This document shows positions 41,809 to 51,353 of a stretch of 64,000 bases of DNA, in pieces. Positions within the stretch are counted from its first letter, which is position 1; every line of letters begins with the position of its first letter. The DNA comes from Prevotella sp. UBA2456 (lineage in GTDB: Bacteria > Bacteroidota > Bacteroidia > Bacteroidales > Bacteroidaceae). The stretch is from the NCBI GenBank assembly GCA_002342415.1, contig DDPY01000022.1, positions 78,455-142,454 on the forward strand, in the 5' to 3' direction. Under the pieces are notes generated by a model that worked only from the letters and a program-made list of their open reading frames with translations, was not told the origin of the DNA and ran no database searches. Position numbers and translations under genes: made by a program.

Positions 41809-44800
41809 TTATTCGAATGCGACGGAGATAAATGCGGGCTGAGCTCCACCCGGATATTGCACATCCGCTATGAAGAGGAAGGATGTATGCCTTGTCATGT
41901 TTGTATCTGTGTAAGGGTAGTAGCCGAAGCCGTTGTCGCCCTGTCTCAGCACATAGACGGTTCCGCCCTGCGCTCCATCTACTCTGCCCTTCAACGTGCT
42001 TATGATGTTGGCAACGGGGAACACGATGTTGGCACCGTTCAGGCTGTTATTAGGTATATTCTGCGGGGCAGCTGCATTGTCGTCACGATTCATGACGACA
42101 GATTCAACATTTGCATCAGCCACTATCACTACAGACATGCCCTTGGGAACAACCTTGCCTAACTTATGTAATATCATGCATGATTTTTCAGCATTATATT
42201 CTGCGGTATAGGCATCGGCACCTTCAGTAGTGATGACATGGGTATATTGGTCGCTGTACCATGTGGCCCATCGCTTGTTCTCGGCAGCAAAAGTACTTAA
42301 GCTTTGGCTCGGGGGATCCGCAGAGACTGTCGCGAGCAACTGGAAGCACTTGTTGATGCGGGCTGCCTGGAAATCGTAGGTCTGGGTATGGCCTGCCGTC
42401 TTGGGGCTGAGGTTCTTCTTCGCGTAGATGTTATCTATGAGATTCTTAATATTATTTTTTACTTTTTGGGGTAAACGATTTCCATGATCATAAAAACCAA
42501 CTATGTTGATTTCGGGCAGATAGATACGATTAAGAATGAAAGGCTGGTCCACCGACTTCATTTTCACGGTGACGGTCACATTGATTTCTAATGGAGGAAG
42601 ACGGACGCTTTGAGAAAGTACACAAATAGTTGGATCTGTTCCATAATAAGTTCTCGCGGGGATATCCCTCCACCATTGTATTGTACCTTTCCCCAACCAC
42701 ATATTAAGAGTGCCATCTCTCCAGCATGTAAATCCTGGTTCTATGATGTAGTCAGCGTTGCCTGCACCGAAAACGTTCATTTCTGGCTCAAGTGTAAAAG
42801 TTCTAAACTCTTCTGGGTAAAGTATATTCGATGCTTTACAATCTATAGAAACTCCAGTCTTCCCTAAGTTAAAGACCTGCTGATATTGCAACCCGTCGAT
42901 GGTTTTTCCATCGAAGTCACCCGCACCTACAAAGTTAAAGACGTAATCGTTGATTTCCTTACCATATTCATGAGTATTGAGTTCACGGCAATCTTTTCTT
43001 TTTTCAGCGAGTGCATCCAGTCCTATCGCAAGACGCCACGGGTCGTTGCCTTTATAGGGGACTGTCTTGCGTACGCCTGAGATAGCATCCACCTGCATCC
43101 ACTCTATCTCGTCCTCAGGGAAAACGTTGGGATTCAGCTCCACCTCGATGCTACTAGGGTCGAAGAATGTCCATGTCGCCGCATCGATGAGCCATTCCTT
43201 GGACTCTCCGTTAAAACGATACTTTTCTTCTATAAAATCATGCACAGTATTCCAACTTTCGGTGACATACACCACAGGGGTCTTCTTCAGGTTCCACACG
43301 CCCTGTCCGAGGTGCGAGTTCTTGGTGTCGAAGTCCTTGAGGTAGAGCGTCGGCGATGCGATGCCTACGGTGGGCTGCGAGCCGCTGATAACGCCTTCGG
43401 TATTGATGGTGCCCTGCATCATCATGTTGAGCGTACCCTCGAAAGAGCCATCAATCATTGGGTCGCCGCCCGTGGTCTTGGGCTTGCCCGAGGCGAGGTT
43501 AATTCCAGACTTTGCGAGTCCGATGCCGCCTTTTATGGCACCGGCATAGTTGCCTTCCTTGTAGGCCGCAAAGACATCCTTCACCTGACTGCCAATCTTG
43601 ATGAATTCGCCCACCTTGCCGAAGAATCCCTTCGACGAGCTGACCTGCAGGGGTGTCCTGCCCTCGAAAGTGCCCTTCATCGAGCCTTCGATGTTGGCAC
43701 TCATGGCGCTGTAGAGCGAGGTGTGCTGGGTGTTCCACGAGCGCATCTGCAACTTGATATTATTGTCCTCGGCAAGTGCCTCGGGGCGGGTCAGCGACAG
43801 GTCAACATCGAAAGCCCACCAGCCTGCGTTCGGCACGATGAGTCCGTCCTGACTGTGATAGTCGGTCCACGGAGTGACGTACTCCATGTAGGTGCCGCTT
43901 GCATCTTGGGTAATGGCGCCTTTGTTGACGACCGTACGGTCGTTGGGCACACCGTAGGGAATGGTGGTGCGGGTGGCGAGGTTGTCGGTCATCGACACCT
44001 GCCAAACGTGGTCGTTACCCGTAGAGAAGCCTTGAGGCAGATAGTAGAAGAAGCGCAGAATGCCTGTGTATTTGTTATAGACAGCAAAGAAGTTGTTATC
44101 CGCGATGCTGCGGCTGCCACAGCGGTTGATGACCCACTCCCAACCCATCTCGGGCGTTACGTCGTCACAGAATCCGTTAGGCAGGTTGGTCAGCTTGTCT
44201 CCATTATACCAGGGCAGTGCCACGAGGGTATAGCCCGTGCGGCCCTGGGCATCCTTCACGTCGGTACCCTTGCCGTCGTAGATGTAGATACCCTCCTGCT
44301 CGCGCCAGTTCTCGGCAGTAATCTCGCCGTCGTTGATGTTATAGGATTCCATTGAGGCACCCTGCATCGAGTTCTCCAGCGCAAGCAGCACGTTGTCGTA
44401 GTCCTTGGGGGCTACGGCCAGTGTCTGGGTGGCTCCGCCGTCCTGGGTAGTCAGGACTCCGTCGGCAAAGTGGAAGGTGAGGGTCATGGGGCTTCCATCC
44501 AACTGCTTCTCGCCCCTGCGCTTGGCGGTGATGGTGCCGTCGGCTGCCACGGTATAGTCGAAGGTTCCGTTCACGACATAGCGGCCACCATAGAGATAAA
44601 GCGGCTTGCTAGCATCGTCATCTGCGAATACGGCGCGCCACCACGTACCCGTGCCGTCGCTGTTTAACTTTACGGCCTGAAGCACGCGGCTGTAGGGGAT
44701 GTTGTCGCTGCCTATAGTGCCCGATGCCTGATAGTCGGCATACCAGAGGCCGTAGAGCTGACTGCCTAAGGGATTGATGAACGTCTTGTCAATTTCTGAG

Positions 44801-44880
44801 CAAGCGGTGAGCAGCATCAATACACTCACGAGGACGACTGCTAAGCGAGTCGGCTGGGGGTGAAATTTTCGTTTCATCAT
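41809..44880 (-). CDS. Large hypothetical lipoprotein (1023 aa)
   Basis: A lipoprotein signal (RLAVVLVSVLMLLTAC, Cys about residue 27) precedes a long secreted protein I could not place in a named family. Residues about 40-160 look lipocalin-like (LYGLWYADYQ, LYGGRYVVNGTFDYT, GVLTTQDGG). The centre has a Gly/Lys-rich stretch (FGKVGEFIKIGSQVKDVFAAYK). The C-terminus is rich in beta strands and aromatic residues. It is probably an outer-membrane or surface lipoprotein. It lies upstream of the TonB receptor on the same strand, but the 393-base gap and own promoter argue against one operon. Confidence 0.75.
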   Translation of the reverse strand: MMKRKFHPQPTRLAVVLVSVLMLLTACSEIDKTFINPLGSQLYGLWYADYQASGTIGSDNIPYSRVLQAVKLNSDGTGTWWRAVFADDDASKPLYLYGGRYVVNGTFDYTVAADGTITAKRRGEKQLDGSPMTLTFHFADGVLTTQDGGATQTLAVAPKDYDNVLLALENSMQGASMESYNINDGEITAENWREQEGIYIYDGKGTDVKDAQGRTGYTLVALPWYNGDKLTNLPNGFCDDVTPEMGWEWVINRCGSRSIADNNFFAVYNKYTGILRFFYYLPQGFSTGNDHVWQVSMTDNLATRTTIPYGVPNDRTVVNKGAITQDASGTYMEYVTPWTDYHSQDGLIVPNAGWWAFDVDLSLTRPEALAEDNNIKLQMRSWNTQHTSLYSAMSANIEGSMKGTFEGRTPLQVSSSKGFFGKVGEFIKIGSQVKDVFAAYKEGNYAGAIKGGIGLAKSGINLASGKPKTTGGDPMIDGSFEGTLNMMMQGTINTEGVISGSQPTVGIASPTLYLKDFDTKNSHLGQGVWNLKKTPVVYVTESWNTVHDFIEEKYRFNGESKEWLIDAATWTFFDPSSIEVELNPNVFPEDEIEWMQVDAISGVRKTVPYKGNDPWRLAIGLDALAEKRKDCRELNTHEYGKEINDYVFNFVGAGDFDGKTIDGLQYQQVFNLGKTGVSIDCKASNILYPEEFRTFTLEPEMNVFGAGNADYIIEPGFTCWRDGTLNMWLGKGTIQWWRDIPARTYYGTDPTICVLSQSVRLPPLEINVTVTVKMKSVDQPFILNRIYLPEINIVGFYDHGNRLPQKVKNNIKNLIDNIYAKKNLSPKTAGHTQTYDFQAARINKCFQLLATVSADPPSQSLSTFAAENKRWATWYSDQYTHVITTEGADAYTAEYNAEKSCMILHKLGKVVPKGMSVVIVADANVESVVMNRDDNAAAPQNIPNNSLNGANIVFPVANIISTLKGRVDGAQGGTVYVLRQGDNGFGYYPYTDTNMTRHTSFLFIADVQYPGGAQPAFISVAFE

Positions 44881-44915
44881 TGTATTTGTTTTGTTTTAAA
44901 GTTAGGTTTCGCTGG

Positions 44916-44923
44916 CAAAGTTA
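44916..44923 (-). promoter_or_regulatory. Promoter -7 element of the large lipoprotein gene
   Basis: On the - strand this is TAACTTTG, an exact TAnnTTTG match, with a leader of about 30 bases. Confidence 0.55.
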
Positions 44924-44951
44924 CGAAATCTTTCTGAGATTATTGCTATAT

Positions 44952-44993
44952 CGGAGCAGGTATTTTTGCACACGGAGCAGGCATTTTTGCACA
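44952..44993. repeat. Two tandem 21-base copies upstream of the lipoprotein gene
   Basis: CGGAGCAGGTATTTTTGCAC and CGGAGCAGGCATTTTTGCAC (each plus a final A) lie head to tail at 44952-44972 and 44973-44993 with one difference. They are just upstream of the lipoprotein promoter on its strand. Confidence 0.8.
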
Positions 44994-45071
44994 AAACCGC
45001 CTTTTCCCGTCGATTTTTTTACTTTTACATGCAAAAACGACAAAAACTCACAAAGAATTTTTGCGTCTTTT

Positions 45072-45103
45072 TTTGCCGGTATCGGCAAAAAATGGTATCT
45101 TTG
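45072..45103 (+). promoter_or_regulatory. Orphan consensus promoter facing the DEAD-box gene 3' end
   Basis: TTTG (45072-45075), 20 bases, TATCTTTG (45096-45103): a full consensus match on the + strand. No convincing + strand gene follows; transcription would run antisense into the helicase gene that ends at 45190. The rest of the 309-base gap (44881-45189) shows no supported gene. Confidence 0.5.
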
Positions 45104-45189
45104 CACGTGAAATGGCAGTAGAAACTTGCCGATAAATGAAGATATGGAATATATATCAGTGATAGAATTCAAAGTTCCAAATTCAGTCC

Positions 45190-46479
<1,290 letters not shown>

Positions 46480-46488
46480 CTTCTCAAT

Positions 46489-46533
46489 CGTAAATAGTAA
46501 ATCTGTAAATGGTAAATCCGTAAATAGTAAATC
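46489..46533. repeat. 15-base tandem array made of GTAAATA/GTAAATC half-units
   Basis: Three 15-base copies (46489-46503, 46504-46518, 46519-46533), each built from a 7-base and an 8-base GTAAAT unit, fill the gap between the permease stop (46532-46534) and the DEAD-box start (46479). Confidence 0.8.
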
Positions 46534-47737
46534 AATTTGGTGCTTGCCTGTAGCAGAAGTAGGCAATGAAGGCATACAGGAAGTTGGGAATCCAGGCTGC
46601 GAGCATGGGCGGCAAACCGGCATTGATGGCAAAGGTGGCCGAGATGGTCTGCAACAGGATATAGGTGAACGAGAGGGCCAGTCCGATGCCGAGGTAGAGA
46701 CCCATGCCGCCCTTGCGCTTGCGCGAGGAAAGACTGACACCAATCAGTGTCAGGATGAACGAGGCGAAGGAGCTGGCTATGCGCTTATGGTATTCCACCT
46801 CGTACTGCACCACATTGCTGGAGCCGCGCTCCTGCTGCTTGGAGATATAGCGAAGCAGTTCGGGCGAGGTGAAGGTCTCCTGCTGTCCGCTGGAGAACAC
46901 CAGATCCATAGGCTCCATCTGGATGAGCGTGTCGATCTCGTTGCCCGAAGTAATCTGTTCGCGCATGCCCTTCAACGTGCGAATCTTATAGTTGCGGGCC
47001 TTCCAGTGGTAGCGCTCGTCGGCAATGGTGTCGTACTGGATGACAGAGGCATTCATCTGCGAGACCATCTTCTTGTTCTCGAACTTATAGAGTGCAAAGC
47101 CATAGCCCGTCTTGCGGATGTCGTCGTATTGCGAGATGTAGGCCACCACGCCGCGGTCTACCATGAGCTGGATGTTGGATGCCGACGTATTCTTCTTGTT
47201 GTTCTTGTAGAGTGCCTCGAAGTCGTGACGCACCACCGTACCCTTGGGGATGATGTATGCACCGAGAAAGAAGTTGAGCGTGGCAATGAGTGCTGCCGAG
47301 ATGAAATAGGGCCGTAGCAGCCGCTTGAAGGACATGCCGCTGGCCAGCATGGCAATAATCTCGGAGTTGCCTGCCAGCTTGGAGGTGAAGAAGATGACGG
47401 CAATGAAGACGAACAGCGGCGAGAAGAGGTTGGCGAAGTAGGGCACGAAGTTGGCATAGTAGTCGAAGACGATGGCGCGCAGGGGTGCGTGGTAGTTGGT
47501 GAACTTCGCCAGGTTCTCGTTGACATCGAAGACGATGGAGATGGAGATGATCAGGATGATGGAGTAGATATAAGTGCCGATGAACTTCTTGATGATATAC
47601 CAGTCCATGCGCTTGATGAAGCGGAAGATGTTGAGCATCCTCAGCCACTTCTTCATCCATGACAGCCGCTGCCAGGGGATTCGACGCCACGTGTGGCGCA
47701 TCTTCCAGGCGATATGTTTCAGTCGTCTCTTCTTCAT
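46532..47737 (-). CDS. LptF/LptG family lipopolysaccharide export permease
   Basis: A 401-residue YjgP/YjgQ-type membrane protein, part of the ABC complex that extracts lipopolysaccharide from the inner membrane. It has one N-terminal helix pair (FIGTYIYSIILIISISIVFDV), the conserved helices with LAGNSEIIAMLASGMSF and a periplasmic jellyroll, then three C-terminal helices. Family members end about here (360-400). It is not possible to say whether it is LptF or LptG. The ATG at 47737 overlaps the tgt stop by 4 bases; a later start near MDWYIIKKF is also possible. Confidence 0.9.
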   Translation of the reverse strand: MKKRRLKHIAWKMRHTWRRIPWQRLSWMKKWLRMLNIFRFIKRMDWYIIKKFIGTYIYSIILIISISIVFDVNENLAKFTNYHAPLRAIVFDYYANFVPYFANLFSPLFVFIAVIFFTSKLAGNSEIIAMLASGMSFKRLLRPYFISAALIATLNFFLGAYIIPKGTVVRHDFEALYKNNKKNTSASNIQLMVDRGVVAYISQYDDIRKTGYGFALYKFENKKMVSQMNASVIQYDTIADERYHWKARNYKIRTLKGMREQITSGNEIDTLIQMEPMDLVFSSGQQETFTSPELLRYISKQQERGSSNVVQYEVEYHKRIASSFASFILTLIGVSLSSRKRKGGMGLYLGIGLALSFTYILLQTISATFAINAGLPPMLAAWIPNFLYAFIAYFCYRQAPN

Positions 47738-48861
47738 CTTCTGCGTCCTAAATTGTCAATGACGGAGCGCTTCCAAGCCACGAAGTCGCCTTGCTCGATA
47801 TGTGTACGGGCATCGCAGACCAGCCGGAGGTAGAAGGCCAGATTGTGGATGCTGGCTATCTGCATGGCCAGCAGTTCCTGAGCCTTGAAGAGGTGGTGCA
47901 GGTAGGCTTTCGAGTGGATACGGTCAATCTCACAACCGTCGGGGTCGATGGGGGAGAAGTCGTCCTGCCATTTCTGGTTGCGCATATTCATCGTGCCCTC
48001 ATAGGTGAAGAGCATGGCATTGCGGCCATTGCGCGTAGGCATCACACAGTCGAACATATCGACACCGCGTTCAATGGCTTCCAGTATGTTTTGCGGGGTG
48101 CCGACTCCCATCAGATAGCGGGGCTTGTCCTTGGGCAGTATCTCGTTGACCACTTCAATCATGTCGTACATCACTTCCGTCGGCTCACCCACAGCCAGTC
48201 CGCCGATGGCATTGCCGTCGGCTCCTTTGTCGGCAACATATTTGGCAGCCTCCTGCCGGAGGTCTTTATAGGTACAGCCCTGCACGATGGGGAACAGGCT
48301 CTGCTTGTAGCCATAGAGCGGCTCCGTCTCGTTGAAGCGCTTGATGCAGCGGTCGAGCCAGCGCTGGGTCAGTCCCAGCGACTTCTTGGCATACTGATAG
48401 TCGCTCTGTCCGGGAGGACATTCGTCGAGAGCCATCATAATATCTGCCCCAATCACGCGCTCGGTGTCCATGACATTCTCGGGGGTGAAGATATGCTTTG
48501 AGCCGTCGATGTGGCTGCGGAACTCACATCCCTCCTCGCGCAGCTTGCGGATACCCGTGAGCGAGAAGACCTGGAAGCCGCCCGAGTCGGTGAGGATGGG
48601 GCGGTCCCACGTGTTAAACCGGTGCAGTCCGCCGGCTTTGCGCAGGATGTCCAGTCCCGGGCGCAGGTATAGATGATAGGTGTTGCCCAGGATAATCTGT
48701 GCTTTCACCTGTTCGCGGAGTTCAGAGAAGTGTACGCCCTTTACGCTGCCTACAGTGCCAACAGGCATGAAGATAGGGGTCTTGATCTGGCCGTGGTCGG
48801 TGGTGATCAGTCCTGTGCGGGCATCGCTTGCATTGTCAGTATGTTGTAGTTCAAATGTCAC
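47734..48861 (-). CDS. tgt: tRNA-guanine transglycosylase
   Basis: A 375-residue enzyme exchanging guanine-34 for preQ1 in tRNAs with GUN anticodons, on the way to queuosine. It has MPVGTVGSVKGV, LGNTYHLYLRPG, TDSGGFQVFSL, the nucleophile region VMPTRNGRNAMLFT, and the zinc site towards the C-terminus (CEIDR...YLHHL...H). Length and order are normal. It is transcribed with lon upstream and the LPS permease downstream, a neighbourhood often seen in Bacteroidales. Confidence 0.96.
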   Translation of the reverse strand: MTFELQHTDNASDARTGLITTDHGQIKTPIFMPVGTVGSVKGVHFSELREQVKAQIILGNTYHLYLRPGLDILRKAGGLHRFNTWDRPILTDSGGFQVFSLTGIRKLREEGCEFRSHIDGSKHIFTPENVMDTERVIGADIMMALDECPPGQSDYQYAKKSLGLTQRWLDRCIKRFNETEPLYGYKQSLFPIVQGCTYKDLRQEAAKYVADKGADGNAIGGLAVGEPTEVMYDMIEVVNEILPKDKPRYLMGVGTPQNILEAIERGVDMFDCVMPTRNGRNAMLFTYEGTMNMRNQKWQDDFSPIDPDGCEIDRIHSKAYLHHLFKAQELLAMQIASIHNLAFYLRLVCDARTHIEQGDFVAWKRSVIDNLGRRR

Positions 48862-48881
48862 TTATGGATATAATTAGGCGT

Positions 48882-51353
48882 TTATGCTTTCTTTTCTTCT
48901 TTTTCTTCTGGAATCTCGAACTTGACGGGGTGGTCCACGATTTCATCGGTGAGGGCAAAGTTCCAGACATCCTGGATGTTCTCTACGTAATGGAAATTCA
49001 CTCCCGTGAGATACATCTCGGGAATCTCGTTGATGTCCTTCTCGTTTTCCTTGCACATCACGATGTCGGTGATGCCGGCACGCTTGGCAGCCAGAATCTT
49101 CTCCTTGATGCCGCCAACGGGCAATACCTTGCCGCGCAGGGTGATCTCGCCGGTCATGGCCGTATTCTTGCGCACCTTGCGCTGGGTGAGTGCCGAGGCG
49201 ATGGAGGTGGCAATGGTGATACCAGCCGAGGGACCGTCCTTGGGAGTGGCACCTTCGGGCACGTGGATATGGATGTTCCAATGGTCGAAGATGCGATAGT
49301 CTACCCCTAAGACATCGACGTGAGCCTTTACATATTCAAGGGCAATGACTGCCGACTCCTTCATGACATCACCGAGGTTACCCGTCAGGGTGAGCTTGGC
49401 TCCCTTGCCTTTCGAGAGTGAGGTCTCGATGAACAGAATCTCTCCGCCGACACTCGTCCATGCCAGTCCGGTGACCACTCCTGCATAGGCGTTGCCCTGA
49501 TAGATGTCGCGATAGAAGGGGGGCTTGCCCAGCAAGTCCTCAATCTCCGTGGGCGTAATCTTGTCGTAGGGCAGCGTGCCGCTTTCTGCCTTCTTGAAGG
49601 CGAGCTTGCGGAGCGCTTTGTTGATTTGCTTCTCCAGCTGGCGCACACCGCTCTCACGGGTGTACTGCTCGATAATCTTCTCGATGGCAGCCTTGTTGAA
49701 GGTAGGCTTCTTCTCGTTCAGTCCGGTGTTCTCCTTCTCCTTCGGAATGAGATGGCGCTTGGCAATCTCAAATTTCTCCTCGGTGATGTAGCCGCTGACC
49801 TCGATGATTTCCATTCGGTCGAGCAGTGGCCGGGGTATGGTAGCCAGGTTGTTGGCTGTGGCAATGAACATCACCTTCGACAGGTCGTAGTCTACATCGA
49901 GATAGTTGTCATGGAAGGCTCCGTTCTGTTCGGGGTCGAGCACTTCGAGCAGGGCCGATGCCGGGTCGCCGTTATGCGTGTTCTGCGTCACCTTGTCTAT
50001 CTCGTCGAGGATGAAGACGGGATTGGACGAGCCGGCCTTCTGGATGTTCTTGATGATGCGTCCGGGCATGGCTCCGATATAGGTACGGCGATGACCACGA
50101 ATCTCGGCTTCGTCGTGCAGACCGCCCAAGGATACGCGGACATACTTACGCTTCAGTGCATCGGCAATCGACTTGCCCAAGGAGGTCTTGCCCACACCCG
50201 GAGGACCATAGAGGCAGAGGATGGGCGACTTCAGGTCGCCGCGCAGTGAGAGCACGGCAATGTATTCCAAAATGCGCTCCTTTACCTTCTCCATGCCATA
50301 GTGGTCGCGGTCGAGAATCTTCTGGGCACGGCGCAGGTCCAGGTCGTCCTTGGTGTATTCACCCCAAGGCAGGCTAACCAGCGTCTGCAGGTAGTTGAGC
50401 TGTACATTGAAGTCGGGCGAGTTCTGGTTGAGCTGGTCCAGCTTGTCACATTCTTTATAGAAGAACTTCTCAATCTCCTCGGGCCACTTCTTCTGCTTGG
50501 CCTTCTCCAGCAGGTCTTTCTTCTCGGGCGAACTCTCACCCGACATCTCGGCCTGCAGATTCTTTATCTGCTGTTGCAGGAAGTAGTTTCGCTGCTGCTC
50601 GTCAATGTCGTCGCGAGTCTTGTTGCGGATGTCCAGCTTGAGTGTCAGGAGATTGATCTCGCGGTTGACAATGCGCAGGGTGTTGAACAGGCGCTCCTTG
50701 ATGGAGTCCATCTGCAGCAGGGCCATCTTCTCCTTGACAGAGAAGGGAAGATTAGAACAGATGAAGTTGAGTGCCATGATGTCGTTGCCGACATTCTTGA
50801 TGGCAAACGTTGCCTCGTCGGGAATATCCTCGCTCATGTTGATGTAGTCGACCGTCTGCGTGCGCAGGTCTTCGATAGCTGTGCGGAACTCCACATCGCG
50901 CTTGTCGGGTTCATCCTCAGGAGCAGGGGCGGCATGGCCTTGCAGATAGGGCTTGTATTTGGTAAGGTCGATCAGCCGGAGGCGTCCCAAGCCCTGTACT
51001 ATGGCAGTGATGTTGCCATTGGGCAGGGTCAGCGTTTTCAGCACCTTGGCATAGACACCGATGTCGTAGAGGTCGGCCCGGATGGGCATCTCCACCTCTG
51101 GGTCGCGCTGGCAAATGACACCAATGATGCTCCCTTTCTTTTCGGCCTGGCGGATGAGCGACATGCTCGACTCCCTGCCAATGAGAATGGGCGATACCAC
51201 TCCTGGGAAGAGCACCAGGTTGCGCACGGCCAAAATAGGCAGCACTTCTGGCATTTCCATATTCGTCAGGTCACCATATTCGCCTTCTACATCGGCAATC
51301 ATAGAGAACGACCTGTTTCTGTTATCCATGTACATCGTAAAATTCTTGTTCAT
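48882..51353 (-). CDS. lon: ATP-dependent protease Lon
   Basis: An 823-residue cytoplasmic AAA+ serine protease for damaged and regulatory proteins. N-terminal substrate domain (VLPILAVRNLVLFPGVVSPI), coiled coil, Walker A GPPGVGKTSLG, Walker B FILDEIDK, then protease domain with catalytic Ser in KDGPSAGITIATS and Lys in LPVGGIKEKILAAKRAG. All essential residues are present. Start overlaps the stop of the MATE fusion gene by one base (TAATG), so the two are coupled; tgt follows. Confidence 0.97.
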   Translation of the reverse strand: MNKNFTMYMDNRNRSFSMIADVEGEYGDLTNMEMPEVLPILAVRNLVLFPGVVSPILIGRESSMSLIRQAEKKGSIIGVICQRDPEVEMPIRADLYDIGVYAKVLKTLTLPNGNITAIVQGLGRLRLIDLTKYKPYLQGHAAPAPEDEPDKRDVEFRTAIEDLRTQTVDYINMSEDIPDEATFAIKNVGNDIMALNFICSNLPFSVKEKMALLQMDSIKERLFNTLRIVNREINLLTLKLDIRNKTRDDIDEQQRNYFLQQQIKNLQAEMSGESSPEKKDLLEKAKQKKWPEEIEKFFYKECDKLDQLNQNSPDFNVQLNYLQTLVSLPWGEYTKDDLDLRRAQKILDRDHYGMEKVKERILEYIAVLSLRGDLKSPILCLYGPPGVGKTSLGKSIADALKRKYVRVSLGGLHDEAEIRGHRRTYIGAMPGRIIKNIQKAGSSNPVFILDEIDKVTQNTHNGDPASALLEVLDPEQNGAFHDNYLDVDYDLSKVMFIATANNLATIPRPLLDRMEIIEVSGYITEEKFEIAKRHLIPKEKENTGLNEKKPTFNKAAIEKIIEQYTRESGVRQLEKQINKALRKLAFKKAESGTLPYDKITPTEIEDLLGKPPFYRDIYQGNAYAGVVTGLAWTSVGGEILFIETSLSKGKGAKLTLTGNLGDVMKESAVIALEYVKAHVDVLGVDYRIFDHWNIHIHVPEGATPKDGPSAGITIATSIASALTQRKVRKNTAMTGEITLRGKVLPVGGIKEKILAAKRAGITDIVMCKENEKDINEIPEMYLTGVNFHYVENIQDVWNFALTDEIVDHPVKFEIPEEKEEKKA

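Noticed and set aside
43240..44355. 371-codon + strand frame
   Set aside because: It is antisense to the large lipoprotein gene, which has a signal peptide and its own promoter; no domain is visible in the + frame.
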